Shown here: in pieces, positions 25,987 to 34,763 of the stretch
Layout of the letters: each line of letters opens with the position of its first letter
Position numbering within the stretch: the first letter of the stretch is position 1
Assembly (NCBI RefSeq): GCF_900113025.1
Contig: NZ_FONT01000003.1
Location: 186,001-250,000, forward strand
DNA from: Alteribacillus iranensis
GTDB taxonomy: Bacteria; Bacillota; Bacilli; Bacillales; Marinococcaceae
DNA: 64,000 nt
Reading direction: 5' to 3'
Notes under the pieces: generated by a model
What the model was told of the DNA's origin: nothing
The model's input: the letters and a program-made list of their open reading frames with translations, nothing else
The model's database searches: none
Position numbers and translations under genes: made by a program

Positions 25987-26676
25987 ATGCGGACAAAACT
26001 GTTTGCTGCTTTGTTCATGCTTTTTATATTTCTGACTGGTTGTCAGATGGAGATGAATAAAAATATAAGAGAACAGCAGGATATTGTTTTCTCCAGCCTT
26101 ACGTTATTAATGATTGGTATCTTTACGACTGCTCTTTTATTTGTCTGGTTCTTCTGGCGTAACCGTGATGGATTACGAACGGACCTCCCGGGTGATGGCA
26201 GGGCCGAACATAGAAGTCTAGAAGTGACATGGGCCTTGCTCCCCGTTGTATTGCTAGCGATTCTAGCCGTTCCCATTCTATTACAAACGTATCATTTAGA
26301 AACGAAAGCAGATGAAGAAGAGTATCACATACGAGTAACTGTTCAGCAAAACAACTGGCAGTTTCACTATCCAGAAGAAGATGTACGCCATTCTCCTGTT
26401 CTATATGTACCGGCCAATCAGAAGGTTGTAGTTCAATTACAAGCAGAGGAGCACATCCATTCCTTTTGGATTCCTGCGTTAGATGTGAAGAAGAAAGTCA
26501 TGCCAGGGAAAGCCAATACGCTTTATTTGGAAACGGGAATGCCTAATGTGTATGAAGGAAAATGTGTAGACATGTATGGTAACCCTAACAAGGAGAATTG
26601 TTTCCAAGTTATCGTTCTTGAGGAAGAATCATTTCATAAGTGGATGGAAGCAGAGAAAAACACTGGGGGTCCCTGA
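25987..26676 (+). CDS. COX2-like lipoprotein lacking a normal CuA site
   Basis: A 229-residue protein with a lipoprotein signal (FLTGC), two membrane helices (about 30-55 and 85-105) and a C-terminal cupredoxin domain as in subunit II of haem-copper oxidases. HIHSFWIPALDVKKKVMPG keeps the first His region. In place of the CuA loop CxExCxxxH it reads KCVDMYGNPNKENC, so the second Cys and the His are gone. Quinol oxidase subunits also lack CuA, but this one keeps one Cys and adds another. No subunit I or III is near. The start at 25987 has GGGAGGGAG upstream. Confidence 0.78.
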   Translation: MRTKLFAALFMLFIFLTGCQMEMNKNIREQQDIVFSSLTLLMIGIFTTALLFVWFFWRNRDGLRTDLPGDGRAEHRSLEVTWALLPVVLLAILAVPILLQTYHLETKADEEEYHIRVTVQQNNWQFHYPEEDVRHSPVLYVPANQKVVVQLQAEEHIHSFWIPALDVKKKVMPGKANTLYLETGMPNVYEGKCVDMYGNPNKENCFQVIVLEEESFHKWMEAEKNTGGP

Positions 26677-26714
26677 CTAAGGGACTTCAAATTGTGTGCA
26701 TAAAAAAACCAAAC

Positions 26715-26757
26715 AAAACGCTTCCGATTATCAATTTAGATAGTCGGAAGCGTTTTA
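26715..26757. terminator. Bidirectional terminator between the COX2-like gene and ytxH
   Basis: Perfect 13-bp stem AAAACGCTTCCGA / TCGGAAGCGTTTT. Confidence 0.9.
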
Positions 26758-26777
26758 ATCTACAGAGCTGAGCCCCG

Positions 26778-27104
26778 TCACTGTTTCACTGCCAAAGACG
26801 GTTGATCAGCTGCAGAAAGGCGGGCTTCTTTTTTCAATTCGTCCATTTCTCCATGAATGAGTTCATAACGGATATGTCCAGATTCATAGAATTTTTCTAT
26901 TCGTTTCTGGTAATTCTCTTTTGTGCGAGATGGCAGGTTTTTCATAGAGACCGCCATTTCTGATGCTTTCTGACGGGCGGTATTCCCATTGACTGGTGTG
27001 GTGAGAAAGGTGGTGAAGAAAGCCCCAAGAAAACTTAAACCAGCTCCAGAAAGAAGACTTTTCATGTCTGTCTTTCTTTTTGCTTCAGATGGTTTTCGTG
27101 TCAT
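26778..27104 (-). CDS. ytxH: YtxH-like small membrane protein
   Basis: A 108-residue protein with one membrane segment (LLSGAGLSFLGAFFTTFLTT) and a charged, helical C-terminal half. It overlaps the preceding ytxG-like gene by four bases (ATGA), the same order as ytxG-ytxH in B. subtilis, where the operon belongs to the general stress response. The family call rests on this order and on general shape more than on strong motifs. Confidence 0.6.
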   Translation of the reverse strand: MTRKPSEAKRKTDMKSLLSGAGLSFLGAFFTTFLTTPVNGNTARQKASEMAVSMKNLPSRTKENYQKRIEKFYESGHIRYELIHGEMDELKKEARLSAADQPSLAVKQ

Positions 27105-27550
27105 ACGGAATCGTTCCCTTGTTTTAATTCTTTTAAGGCTTTCCGTTTTTGGAAAAGGAAATAAGCAAGGGATGCTACTCCGTAAATACCGCCTAAATCT
27201 CTCTTATCTACTTTTTCTTTTCCTTCTTCCGTATTTTGCTTCATCGACTTCGTTACATCAACTAAGGAAGAGGATAGCTTACGAGAGGCCTCTCCCGCAT
27301 CACCAAGGATGTAAAACAGTGGATTGAGAGCCCGGAGTTTTTCATTCACATCAGCAAGTGTGTCATTGCTGTTATGAATGACAGTCCCAGTCTCTTTCAT
27401 CACTTCATCCAATTGATCTGGTAATTTTTCAACCGTTTCGTTTACCCCGTTGAGCACATTGCTTAAATTATTAAGTGCTCGAATAAGAAATATAACGAGT
27501 ACGACGAAGGCAATGGCAATGATAAGTACACTAATTCCTACTAGATCCAT
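27101..27550 (-). CDS. ytxG: DUF948 protein, YtxG-like
   Basis: A 149-residue protein with an N-terminal membrane helix (ISVLIIAIAFVVLVIFLIRAL) followed by a long amphipathic coiled region (NNLSNVLNGVNETVEKLPDQ), typical of DUF948. Function unknown; in B. subtilis it is stress-induced with ytxH. GGAGGG precedes the ATG at good spacing. Confidence 0.78.
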   Translation of the reverse strand: MDLVGISVLIIAIAFVVLVIFLIRALNNLSNVLNGVNETVEKLPDQLDEVMKETGTVIHNSNDTLADVNEKLRALNPLFYILGDAGEASRKLSSSLVDVTKSMKQNTEEGKEKVDKRDLGGIYGVASLAYFLFQKRKALKELKQGNDSV

Positions 27551-27734
27551 TCAATATCCCTCCAATATGTTTCCAGATGAAAATAAGACAACCCCGCCGT
27601 GGAACATCATTCGACAGAGAGTACAAAATTCCTTCTGGAAAATTGTTTCGTTTTCTGCGATGTTTCTAAATATTTGTCTTTTACTACTGTACCCATGGTT
27701 TTCATTGTTCAAACGCTTGTAATCTGATCAACGT

Positions 27735-28031
27735 TCACCCAAAGTACTCGTTATATATCTTACTATACGCTACTGCTGAATCGATATCTAGTTGTGTGAT
27801 CCCGCCTTCATCCAACGTGGAAAGACGAATCGTGACCGTACGATGGTCGATAGTAATGTGAGGATGATGATTCATTTTTTCTGCTTGAGACGCAATTTTT
27901 TCAACGAAAGCAATCCCTGTAAGGAATTCTCTAAAGGTAAAACGTCTTTCAATCGTTTTTGCATCTGCTCGTTTCCAGCCGTCAAGCTCTTGTAGTTTTT
28001 GTTCAATTTCTTCATTCTCTAACGTTCCCAT
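27735..28031 (-). CDS. phhB: 4a-hydroxytetrahydrobiopterin dehydratase
   Basis: A 98-residue pterin-4a-carbinolamine dehydratase. The family motif EKMNHHPHITI lies near residue 52 and WKRADAKTIERRFTFREF near the start. It recycles the pterin cofactor of aromatic amino acid hydroxylases; no hydroxylase is in this window, and in many bacteria the enzyme has other pterin-linked roles. The ATG at 28031 has AAGGAGG five bases upstream, so the 32 upstream residues are dropped. Confidence 0.9.
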   Translation of the reverse strand: MGTLENEEIEQKLQELDGWKRADAKTIERRFTFREFLTGIAFVEKIASQAEKMNHHPHITIDHRTVTIRLSTLDEGGITQLDIDSAVAYSKIYNEYFG

Positions 28032-28348
28032 TCTGTTCCTCCTTCTTAGTATAAGGGTTTGATAAAGTACTTCATTCCACCAATGGTTTATAAAAAAACG
28101 TGGATCCGAGGGAAGATTGTCAAGCATCAGGTTCAGTTATATACTTACATTAACCAATGTTTCAATATAGAGGAAGAAAATCATTTTTAGAGGGCAAAGA
28201 AAGAGCAGCCAGAGACCTTGAATAATGATATGCTTCGGACCCGGTCGACAAATGGTCAATCGAATCTTGACAAAAATCATGAATGTTCACCCCATAAAAA
28301 TCACATGCTCAAGCTGTAAAAGATAAGGAAAGAAGAGAGTGGAAAATC
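28032..28348. other. Divergent spacer, nothing identified
   Basis: About 317 bases between phhB and the DUF342 gene. It contains both promoters by necessity; a TTGAC at 28266 may be a -35 for the DUF342 gene but the -10 is weak. No hairpin or repeat stands out. Confidence 0.4.
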
Positions 28349-30316
28349 ATGAAACATCCCTTTGAATTCAAAGGATATTCTTATGAGGAAGCTGTGAAAG
28401 AAGCGGAGGAAACACTTGGAATTCCACGCGATCAGCTAGATATTCAACGGATCTCCGATACGAGAAGAGGTTTTCTTAGTTGGAAACAGCCGGCTGTCCA
28501 TATTCGTGTCCAATTTAAAAATGAAAACGATACAAGCAGTCATAGAAAGAAGAGTTCTAGTGAGCGGATGGAAGGGAAGGCTTGGATAGAAGATGGACAG
28601 ATTATCTTTCAACCGAATGATCACCAACTGCCTCTGTGTAAGCCTTCTGATGATGTCTTCGTGTATCGGGACGGCAAATTGATAGAGGAACAAACCGTCA
28701 TGAAAGCGGGAGAAACATGGACGGTGGAAGGGAACAAAGAATATAGGAAAACGAAGTGGTCTGTGACAGCAGATAGCGATAAGCTGCAGGCAATTTTGAA
28801 GGTGAGACCAGGATGTACGGTAATCAAAGAAGTGATCGACACAGCGCCTTCTGAACAGCTACATCTAAAAGTAAAAGAAGTTGAGCATATCGAGAATGAG
28901 CTAACAGTACAAGATATTGAGCAAGAGCTTAGAGATCAGAACATATCTTACGGGATCAACCAAGAGGCAATCGAATCGGCATGCAAGTCTGACAAAGAGC
29001 AAAGATTTGTCATTGCTGAAGGAGAGCCGCCGACGCATGGAACAGACGGAACACTTATGTATCAGTTTGAACTTCAACCGCAAAAGGTGGCACCTAAATT
29101 GCTAGACGGTGGGACAGTCGATTTTAGAGAGTCCACGTACATTCCAACGGTTCAACCAAAGGAGACGATTGCTTACATCATACCGCCAGAGCGAGGAAAA
29201 GACGGGACGGATATCTACGGAGAATCTATAAAAGCAAATGATGGCAAGCCTGTATCACTCCAGGAAGGGGAAGGGATTCAATACATAGCAACAGAAAATA
29301 GAATCATTGCTACAAAAGCAGGACGGCCTCATGCAGAAAACACAGGCAGTACGGTTCATCTCTCCATTGTTCCAAAATATGAACATAACGGTCATGTGAA
29401 TATGGAGAGTGGAAATGTACAATTTGATGGCGACATCATTATACATGGGAACGTGGAAGATCAGATGAAGGTAGAAGCAGCAGGAGAGTTGATTGTTGAA
29501 GGGTATGCGACAAATGCGGTAGTAAAATCAGGTCATCGGATGTTTATTAATCAAAACGTAATCAATACTTCTATCTCTGCCGGGAATAGTAACCAAGTGT
29601 TGGCAGAGATAAGAGACAACATACTGGAAGAAGCAGATCAGATGTCTCAAATCATCCAAGCTCTTGAGCAGCTGAAGCAGTCTCCATCTTTCAAGGATGA
29701 CAACACAAATATACAATCCTTGTTGAGTTTGTTATTCAATAAAAAGTTTCATCGCTTTGTTCCTAACATAAAGAAAATCATAATTTCTATCGAAAAAAAG
29801 AAAGATGTCTTGAACAAAGAGTGGCAATCTCTCGCGGCCCAGCTTTACCGAACGTTCGTTATCCTTCATAAAGACGGTGTGAAGTCGATAGATGACTTAA
29901 GAATGCTGCACAGACGCATGGTGTCATTACAGGAAGAGATCCAAACTACATCAAGCTCGAAGGCAGACGTCACTTTTTCCTATGGGATGAATAGTGATAT
30001 AATTAGTAATAGTGATGTTCATGTCATTGGTAAAGGCTGCACCCACACCAAAATACGTGCAGATGGAAAAGTTACCATTGACCGAACGTTTGTCGGAGGT
30101 TCCATTTATGCGCGAGATAGAATTGAAATCGGAACAGCAGGCTCAAGAGCCGGAACCAAAACATGGCTTGAAGTGCCAGAGGATGGAGAAATTCGGATTA
30201 ATCAAGCGATGGAAGATACAATCATTAAAATAGGCAACCGCCGATTCGAATGTCGTGTAGAAACCCGAAATATCTATGCCAGACTAGACAAGTCGGGTGA
30301 GCTGTTAATAAAATAA
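28349..30316 (+). CDS. FapA-type (DUF342) protein with Jag-N-like domain
   Basis: A 655-residue soluble protein. Residues 1-55 (FKGYSYEEAVKEAEETLGIP) resemble the Jag N-terminal domain. The middle and C-terminal parts carry the DUF342/FapA beta-helix: PERGKDGTDIYGE, VQFDGDIIIHGNVEDQMKVE and FVGGSIYARDRIEIG. A long helical insert (about 415-560) splits the beta-helix and probably forms a coiled coil. FapA proteins have been linked to flagellar placement in some bacteria; in Bacillaceae the role is open. No flagellar genes are nearby. Confidence 0.82.
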   Translation: MKHPFEFKGYSYEEAVKEAEETLGIPRDQLDIQRISDTRRGFLSWKQPAVHIRVQFKNENDTSSHRKKSSSERMEGKAWIEDGQIIFQPNDHQLPLCKPSDDVFVYRDGKLIEEQTVMKAGETWTVEGNKEYRKTKWSVTADSDKLQAILKVRPGCTVIKEVIDTAPSEQLHLKVKEVEHIENELTVQDIEQELRDQNISYGINQEAIESACKSDKEQRFVIAEGEPPTHGTDGTLMYQFELQPQKVAPKLLDGGTVDFRESTYIPTVQPKETIAYIIPPERGKDGTDIYGESIKANDGKPVSLQEGEGIQYIATENRIIATKAGRPHAENTGSTVHLSIVPKYEHNGHVNMESGNVQFDGDIIIHGNVEDQMKVEAAGELIVEGYATNAVVKSGHRMFINQNVINTSISAGNSNQVLAEIRDNILEEADQMSQIIQALEQLKQSPSFKDDNTNIQSLLSLLFNKKFHRFVPNIKKIIISIEKKKDVLNKEWQSLAAQLYRTFVILHKDGVKSIDDLRMLHRRMVSLQEEIQTTSSSKADVTFSYGMNSDIISNSDVHVIGKGCTHTKIRADGKVTIDRTFVGGSIYARDRIEIGTAGSRAGTKTWLEVPEDGEIRINQAMEDTIIKIGNRRFECRVETRNIYARLDKSGELLIK

Positions 30317-30426
30317 ACAGGTCCAGGGCGTACAGACTGCACGCCCTCGGCCACTCATAAGATGCCCCCTCCCACTTACATAGTGTGAGGCCTTTCTCTA
30401 GAAATCATTTTGCTTGTTTTAAGCGG

Positions 30427-30479
30427 TTGACACGTTGTTTTAATTTTTTTACAATAAACATGCAGACTGACTAGTCGGT
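30427..30479 (+). promoter_or_regulatory. Promoter and TetR-type operator of the propionyl-CoA operon
   Basis: TTGACA and TACAAT are exactly 17 bp apart (30427-30455). Eleven bases downstream lies ACTGACTAGTCGGT (30466-30479), a near-perfect palindrome around GACTAGTC. Such 14-16 bp dyads are typical for TetR repressors; the operon's own TetR is the obvious candidate. Confidence 0.75.
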
Positions 30480-30553
30480 TTGGGTAGGTAGATTCCTTTT
30501 ATCTGGAGAAGAAGAACCGAAGAATAATAAAAGAAAAAGGAGAAGGTGTCAGG

Positions 30554-31900
30554 ATGTTTAAAAAAATACTTATCGCCAATCGCGGAGAAATCGCAGTACG
30601 CATCATCCGGGCCTGCCGAGAGTTAGGCATTGAAACAGTAGCGGTATACTCGGAAGCGGACCGTGAAGCTCTCCATGTTATGATGGCAGATGAAGCCTAC
30701 TGTGTAGGTCCTCCGCCATCTCCGGATAGCTATTTGAAAAAGACGAATTTAATTGCCGCTGCATTAAAGACAGGGGCAGAAGCAATTCATCCCGGTTACG
30801 GGTTCTTAGCTGAAAATGCGGAATTTGCGGAGATATGTAAAGATCATGATATTGCATTTATCGGACCATCTGCGGAAGCGATCAATAAAATGGGCGCAAA
30901 AGCTGTAGCAAGGGACACAATGGAAGCGGCTGGTGTTCCGATTGTTCCTGGAACGGATGGTATCATTGAAAATGAAGAGGATGCATTAAAGACAGCGGAA
31001 GAGATTGGATACCCCGTTATTGTAAAAGCTACAGCCGGCGGCGGTGGAAAAGGAATGCGGGTTGCTAGAGACGCGGAGGATTTAAAAAATGCCATCAGCA
31101 TGGCACAGCGCGAGGCGGCCACAGCCTTTGGAGATGCTGGTGTTTACATGGAAAAGTTTGTAGAGGAGCCAAGACACGTCGAGATTCAAATTATGGCTGA
31201 CTCTCACGGTAACGTCGTACACTTTGGCGAGCGAGATTGCTCCATTCAAAGACGTCATCAAAAGCTTGTCGAAGAAGCACCGTCACCTGCTCTTGATGAA
31301 GACATAAGAATTGCAATGGGTGAAGCAGCAGTCAAAGCAGCAAAAGCTGTAGATTACTGTGGAGCGGGCACAGTAGAGTTTTTATTGGACAAACATAAGA
31401 AGTTTTATTTTATGGAGATGAACACACGCATTCAAGTGGAACACCCAGTGACAGAAGAAGTAACTGGAATTGATTTAATCAAAGAGCAAATACGTGCTGC
31501 CTCTGGTCAGCATCTCTCTATAAAACAGGAAGAGATTCAAATTGAGGGTTGGGCGATCGAGTGTCGTATCAACGCAGAGAACCCAGCAAAAGATTTCATG
31601 CCTTCCCCAGGAAAGATTGATATGTATCTTCCCCCAGGCGGGCTAGGTGTGCGGATTGACAGTGCAGTGTACCCAGGCTACACCATTGTCCCGTTTTATG
31701 ACTCCATGGTAGCTAAGTTGATAGTGAGAGGAAAAACAAGAGAAGAAGCAGTACAACGGATGAAACGCGCACTATCTGAGTTTGTTGTCGAGGGAGTGGA
31801 CACGACAATCCCGTTCCATTTAAAACTAATGGACCACCCGGCTTTTCAAAAGGGAGAGTTTAACACGACATTTCTTGAAAATCATAAAATTATGGACTGA
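30554..31900 (+). CDS. accC: Biotin carboxylase subunit of an acyl-CoA (probably propionyl-CoA) carboxylase
   Basis: A 448-residue biotin carboxylase. It begins [20 protein letters not shown], has the ATP-grasp loop [13 protein letters not shown] (about 165) and [20 protein letters not shown]. It carboxylates biotin with ATP and bicarbonate. The general AccC of fatty acid synthesis is usually elsewhere next to accB; here the operon with a PccB-like carboxyltransferase and methylmalonyl-CoA mutase points to propionyl-CoA. AAGGAG precedes the ATG. Confidence 0.9.
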   Translation: MFKKILIANRGEIAVRIIRACRELGIETVAVYSEADREALHVMMADEAYCVGPPPSPDSYLKKTNLIAAALKTGAEAIHPGYGFLAENAEFAEICKDHDIAFIGPSAEAINKMGAKAVARDTMEAAGVPIVPGTDGIIENEEDALKTAEEIGYPVIVKATAGGGGKGMRVARDAEDLKNAISMAQREAATAFGDAGVYMEKFVEEPRHVEIQIMADSHGNVVHFGERDCSIQRRHQKLVEEAPSPALDEDIRIAMGEAAVKAAKAVDYCGAGTVEFLLDKHKKFYFMEMNTRIQVEHPVTEEVTGIDLIKEQIRAASGQHLSIKQEEIQIEGWAIECRINAENPAKDFMPSPGKIDMYLPPGGLGVRIDSAVYPGYTIVPFYDSMVAKLIVRGKTREEAVQRMKRALSEFVVEGVDTTIPFHLKLMDHPAFQKGEFNTTFLENHKIMD

Positions 31901-31926
31901 TCCCGGACAGAAGGCAGGTGTGTGGA

Positions 31927-32562
31927 GTGCCGCGTAAAACAACTAAAGAACGGATTATGGAAGCGGCTTTGCAGTTGTTTGAGGAAAATGGGTTTCATGC
32001 CGTCACCGTCGATAAAATTGTGAAGCAGAGTAATACGTCCAAAGGCGGCTTTTATCATAATTTCAAATCAAAAGATGAACTGTTATATATGATTCATGAT
32101 TCCTTTATTACGTACGTTATTGACAAGGCAACGGAAGCCCATGATAGCTATAATACGCCGGCAGAGCAGTTGTATGAAACAATCCGTTCGTTCGTGAAGA
32201 TGTTTGAGATGTACCGGGCTCACGTCACCGTATTTTATCAGGAAAGTCTATATTTAGCGCCTGATTATTTTAACAGTATTAAAAAAAAGCGTGATCGGTA
32301 TAAAGACCTCATGTTTAAAGTAGTAAAAGAGGGTAAGAAAAAAAAGGAATTTCGCTCTGAGCTCCCTGTACCTATCACATCTATGGCGATTTTTGGAATG
32401 ATTAATTGGACATATAAATGGTACAAAACTGAAGGAGAGTATTCGATCCAGGAGATAGCTGACATATATGCTGATTTAATCATGCAGGCAGTCTTAACGG
32501 AAGAAGCACGAAACAAACAAGACTACCAGCGCTTTTTCCTTTCATCGAATGTAAAAAGTTGA
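31927..32562 (+). CDS. TetR-family regulator embedded in the operon
   Basis: A 211-residue TetR protein. The helix-turn-helix spans [28 protein letters not shown]... with [14 protein letters not shown], followed by a ligand domain of about 150 residues. It resembles acyl-CoA-sensing regulators of fatty or branched-chain acid breakdown. It lies between accC and accB and probably represses the operon through the dyad at 30466, released by an acyl-CoA (inference). I use the GTG at 31927, which gives the usual short N-terminus; a GTG three codons earlier is possible. Confidence 0.85.
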   Translation: MPRKTTKERIMEAALQLFEENGFHAVTVDKIVKQSNTSKGGFYHNFKSKDELLYMIHDSFITYVIDKATEAHDSYNTPAEQLYETIRSFVKMFEMYRAHVTVFYQESLYLAPDYFNSIKKKRDRYKDLMFKVVKEGKKKKEFRSELPVPITSMAIFGMINWTYKWYKTEGEYSIQEIADIYADLIMQAVLTEEARNKQDYQRFFLSSNVKS

Positions 32563-32575
32563 AGGAGTGTTATAC

Positions 32576-33085
32576 ATGTATAAAGTGAATGAAATAAAAG
32601 AGTTAATTCGAGCGGTGGATAAATCTGGAATTGGAGAGTTGGAAATTCGCGGCGAGAATAAAGAAAAGTTAATTATTAAAAAAGAAGGATCAGTAGAAGC
32701 TTCTGGTCAACAGGAGGCCCCTCAAGCACCTGCCGTGTCAGCACCACCAGCTCCTCCTGTGAAAGAAGAAGCAAATCAGACAGCAGTTAAAGAGGAAAAG
32801 ACATCTGCTTCTGAAACGACGCAAACAGAAGAGAAAAAAGACGAAACATTACAGGAGATCACTGCCCCTATGGTTGGTACATTTTATCGGGCGCCTTCCC
32901 CGGATGCTGATCCCTACGTAAAAGAAGGTGATAAAATACAAGAAGACACTGTCGTCTGCATTGTAGAGGCTATGAAGCTGATGAATGAGCTTGAAGCAGA
33001 GGTGTCTGGAGAAATTGTAGAAATTCTTGTCGAAAATGGTGAATTGGTTGAGTACGGACAACCTCTATTCCTCGTAAGGCCGTAA
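32576..33085 (+). CDS. accB: Biotin carboxyl carrier protein
   Basis: A 169-residue AccB-type BCCP. The N-terminal part has [22 protein letters not shown], a Pro/Ala/Glu-rich linker follows (about 45-90), then the biotinyl domain with EAMKLMNE, whose Lys is biotinylated. The ATG at 32576 has AAGGAG upstream. It serves the carboxylase of the same operon. The linker is rich in Glu and Lys. Confidence 0.9.
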   Translation: MYKVNEIKELIRAVDKSGIGELEIRGENKEKLIIKKEGSVEASGQQEAPQAPAVSAPPAPPVKEEANQTAVKEEKTSASETTQTEEKKDETLQEITAPMVGTFYRAPSPDADPYVKEGDKIQEDTVVCIVEAMKLMNELEAEVSGEIVEILVENGELVEYGQPLFLVRP

Positions 33086-33182
33086 CTCCTGCAGAGAATA
33101 TCATCAAGAGAATATACAGCGCCTGAATGTCATTGTGTTTGGGCGCTGACATTTTCATTAGGCTATAAGGAGGTTACATAAA

Positions 33183-34739
33183 ATGAGCGATATTTTCGAT
33201 CGTATTGACGAGATGGAAGAAAGAAGAGAGAAAGTGAAACTGGGCGGTGGAGAAAACAGAATTGATGCCCAGCATGATAGAGGAAAATTAACAGCTCGGG
33301 AAAGAATTGATATACTAGTAGATGAAGGAACGTTTACAGAAGTAAATCCTTTTATTGAACACCGGGGCATGGATTACGGAACGGTCGAAGCTCCCGGGGA
33401 AGGAGTAGTGACAGGGTACGCCAAAGTAGACGGAAGACTCATCTTTCTATTTGCCCAGGATTTTACCGTGTTTGGCGGTGCGCTTGGCGAAATGCACGCC
33501 TTAAAAATTTCCAAAATTATGGATCTTGCTGCTGAAAATGGAGCTCCGATCATTGGTCTAAATGACTCGGGAGGAGCACGTATTCAAGAAGGAGTCTTAT
33601 CCTTGGATGGATATGGACATGTATTCTATCGCAATTCTATCTACTCCGGAGTGGTTCCGCAAATTTCTGTTATTATGGGTCCCTGCGCAGGAGGAGCGGT
33701 ATATTCCCCTGCCATTACAGACTTTGTCTTTATGGTGGAGAAGACGAGCCAAATGTTTATCACTGGTCCAAAAGTTATTGAGACAGTGACAGGTGCAAAA
33801 ATCAATAGTGAGGATCTCGGCGGGGCAAAAATACATTCAAGTAAAAGTGGTAATGCGCATTTTACCGCTCCGACAGAAGAAGAAATACTACAAGAAGTCC
33901 GTCGGTTAATCCAATATTTACCCTCTAATTACGAAGAAAAAGCTCCAAGAAAAGAAAGCGGACCGTCTGTGCCAGCAGTAGAAGAACGGCTTGATGACAT
34001 ATTGGATGTCGTACCGACAGACGGAACGAAAGTATATGATGTTCGCAAAGTCATCCAAATGCTGGTGGATGAGGAAGATTTCATGGAAGTACAGCCTAAT
34101 TTTGCCAAGAACATTGTAGTAGGATTCGGTAGAATAAATGGAGAGACAGTCGGTGTCATAGCGAATAATCCTAAAATGATGGCCGGCGGTCTGGATATTG
34201 ATTCATCAGATAAGTGCTCTCGATTCATACGTTTCTGTGATAGTTTTAATATCCCGCTCATTACGCTTGAAGATGTTAGCGGCTTTATTCCAGGCATTCA
34301 GCAAGAGCACGGAGGCATTATTCGTCACGGAGCGAAAATTTTATACGCTTATTCGGAAGCAACCGTACCTAAAATTACAGTAATCCTTCGGAAAGCCTAC
34401 GGTGGAGCATATGTCGCGTTGAACAGTAAAGCAATAGGAGCAGACATGGTGTTCGCTTGGCCAAATGCAGAAATTGCAGTTATGGGGCCGGAAGGTGCGG
34501 CAAATATTATTTTTGCTAAAGATATAAAAGAAAGTCAGAATCCGGAAGAAACAAGGCAAGAAAAAATTCAGGAATACAGAGATCGTTTTGCCAATCCATA
34601 CATTGCTGCAAGTAATGGGATGGTGGACGATGTAATAGACCCTCGTGATACACGTAAGTCATTGATAAACGCTCTGGATATGCTGAAGAACAAGAAAAAA
34701 GAGAATCCGAAGAAAAAGCACGGAAATATTCCTCTATAA
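33183..34739 (+). CDS. pccB: Acyl-CoA carboxylase carboxyltransferase (propionyl-CoA carboxylase beta type)
   Basis: A 518-residue protein with the two crotonase-like halves of PccB/MmdA. Visible are FAQDFTVFGGALGEMHALK, GLNDSGGARIQEGV, GPCAGGAVYSPAITDF and LRKAYGGAYVALNSK. It moves the carboxyl group from biotin to propionyl-CoA, giving (S)-methylmalonyl-CoA. AAGGAGG precedes the ATG. A hairpin (CAGCGCC / GGGCGCTG, 33118-33150) in the 97-bp gap after accB may adjust mRNA levels. A methylmalonyl-CoA epimerase is needed too and is not seen here. Confidence 0.9.
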   Translation: MSDIFDRIDEMEERREKVKLGGGENRIDAQHDRGKLTARERIDILVDEGTFTEVNPFIEHRGMDYGTVEAPGEGVVTGYAKVDGRLIFLFAQDFTVFGGALGEMHALKISKIMDLAAENGAPIIGLNDSGGARIQEGVLSLDGYGHVFYRNSIYSGVVPQISVIMGPCAGGAVYSPAITDFVFMVEKTSQMFITGPKVIETVTGAKINSEDLGGAKIHSSKSGNAHFTAPTEEEILQEVRRLIQYLPSNYEEKAPRKESGPSVPAVEERLDDILDVVPTDGTKVYDVRKVIQMLVDEEDFMEVQPNFAKNIVVGFGRINGETVGVIANNPKMMAGGLDIDSSDKCSRFIRFCDSFNIPLITLEDVSGFIPGIQQEHGGIIRHGAKILYAYSEATVPKITVILRKAYGGAYVALNSKAIGADMVFAWPNAEIAVMGPEGAANIIFAKDIKESQNPEETRQEKIQEYRDRFANPYIAASNGMVDDVIDPRDTRKSLINALDMLKNKKKENPKKKHGNIPL

Positions 34740-34763
34740 TTGAAATGGAAGGGAGAACAACAA

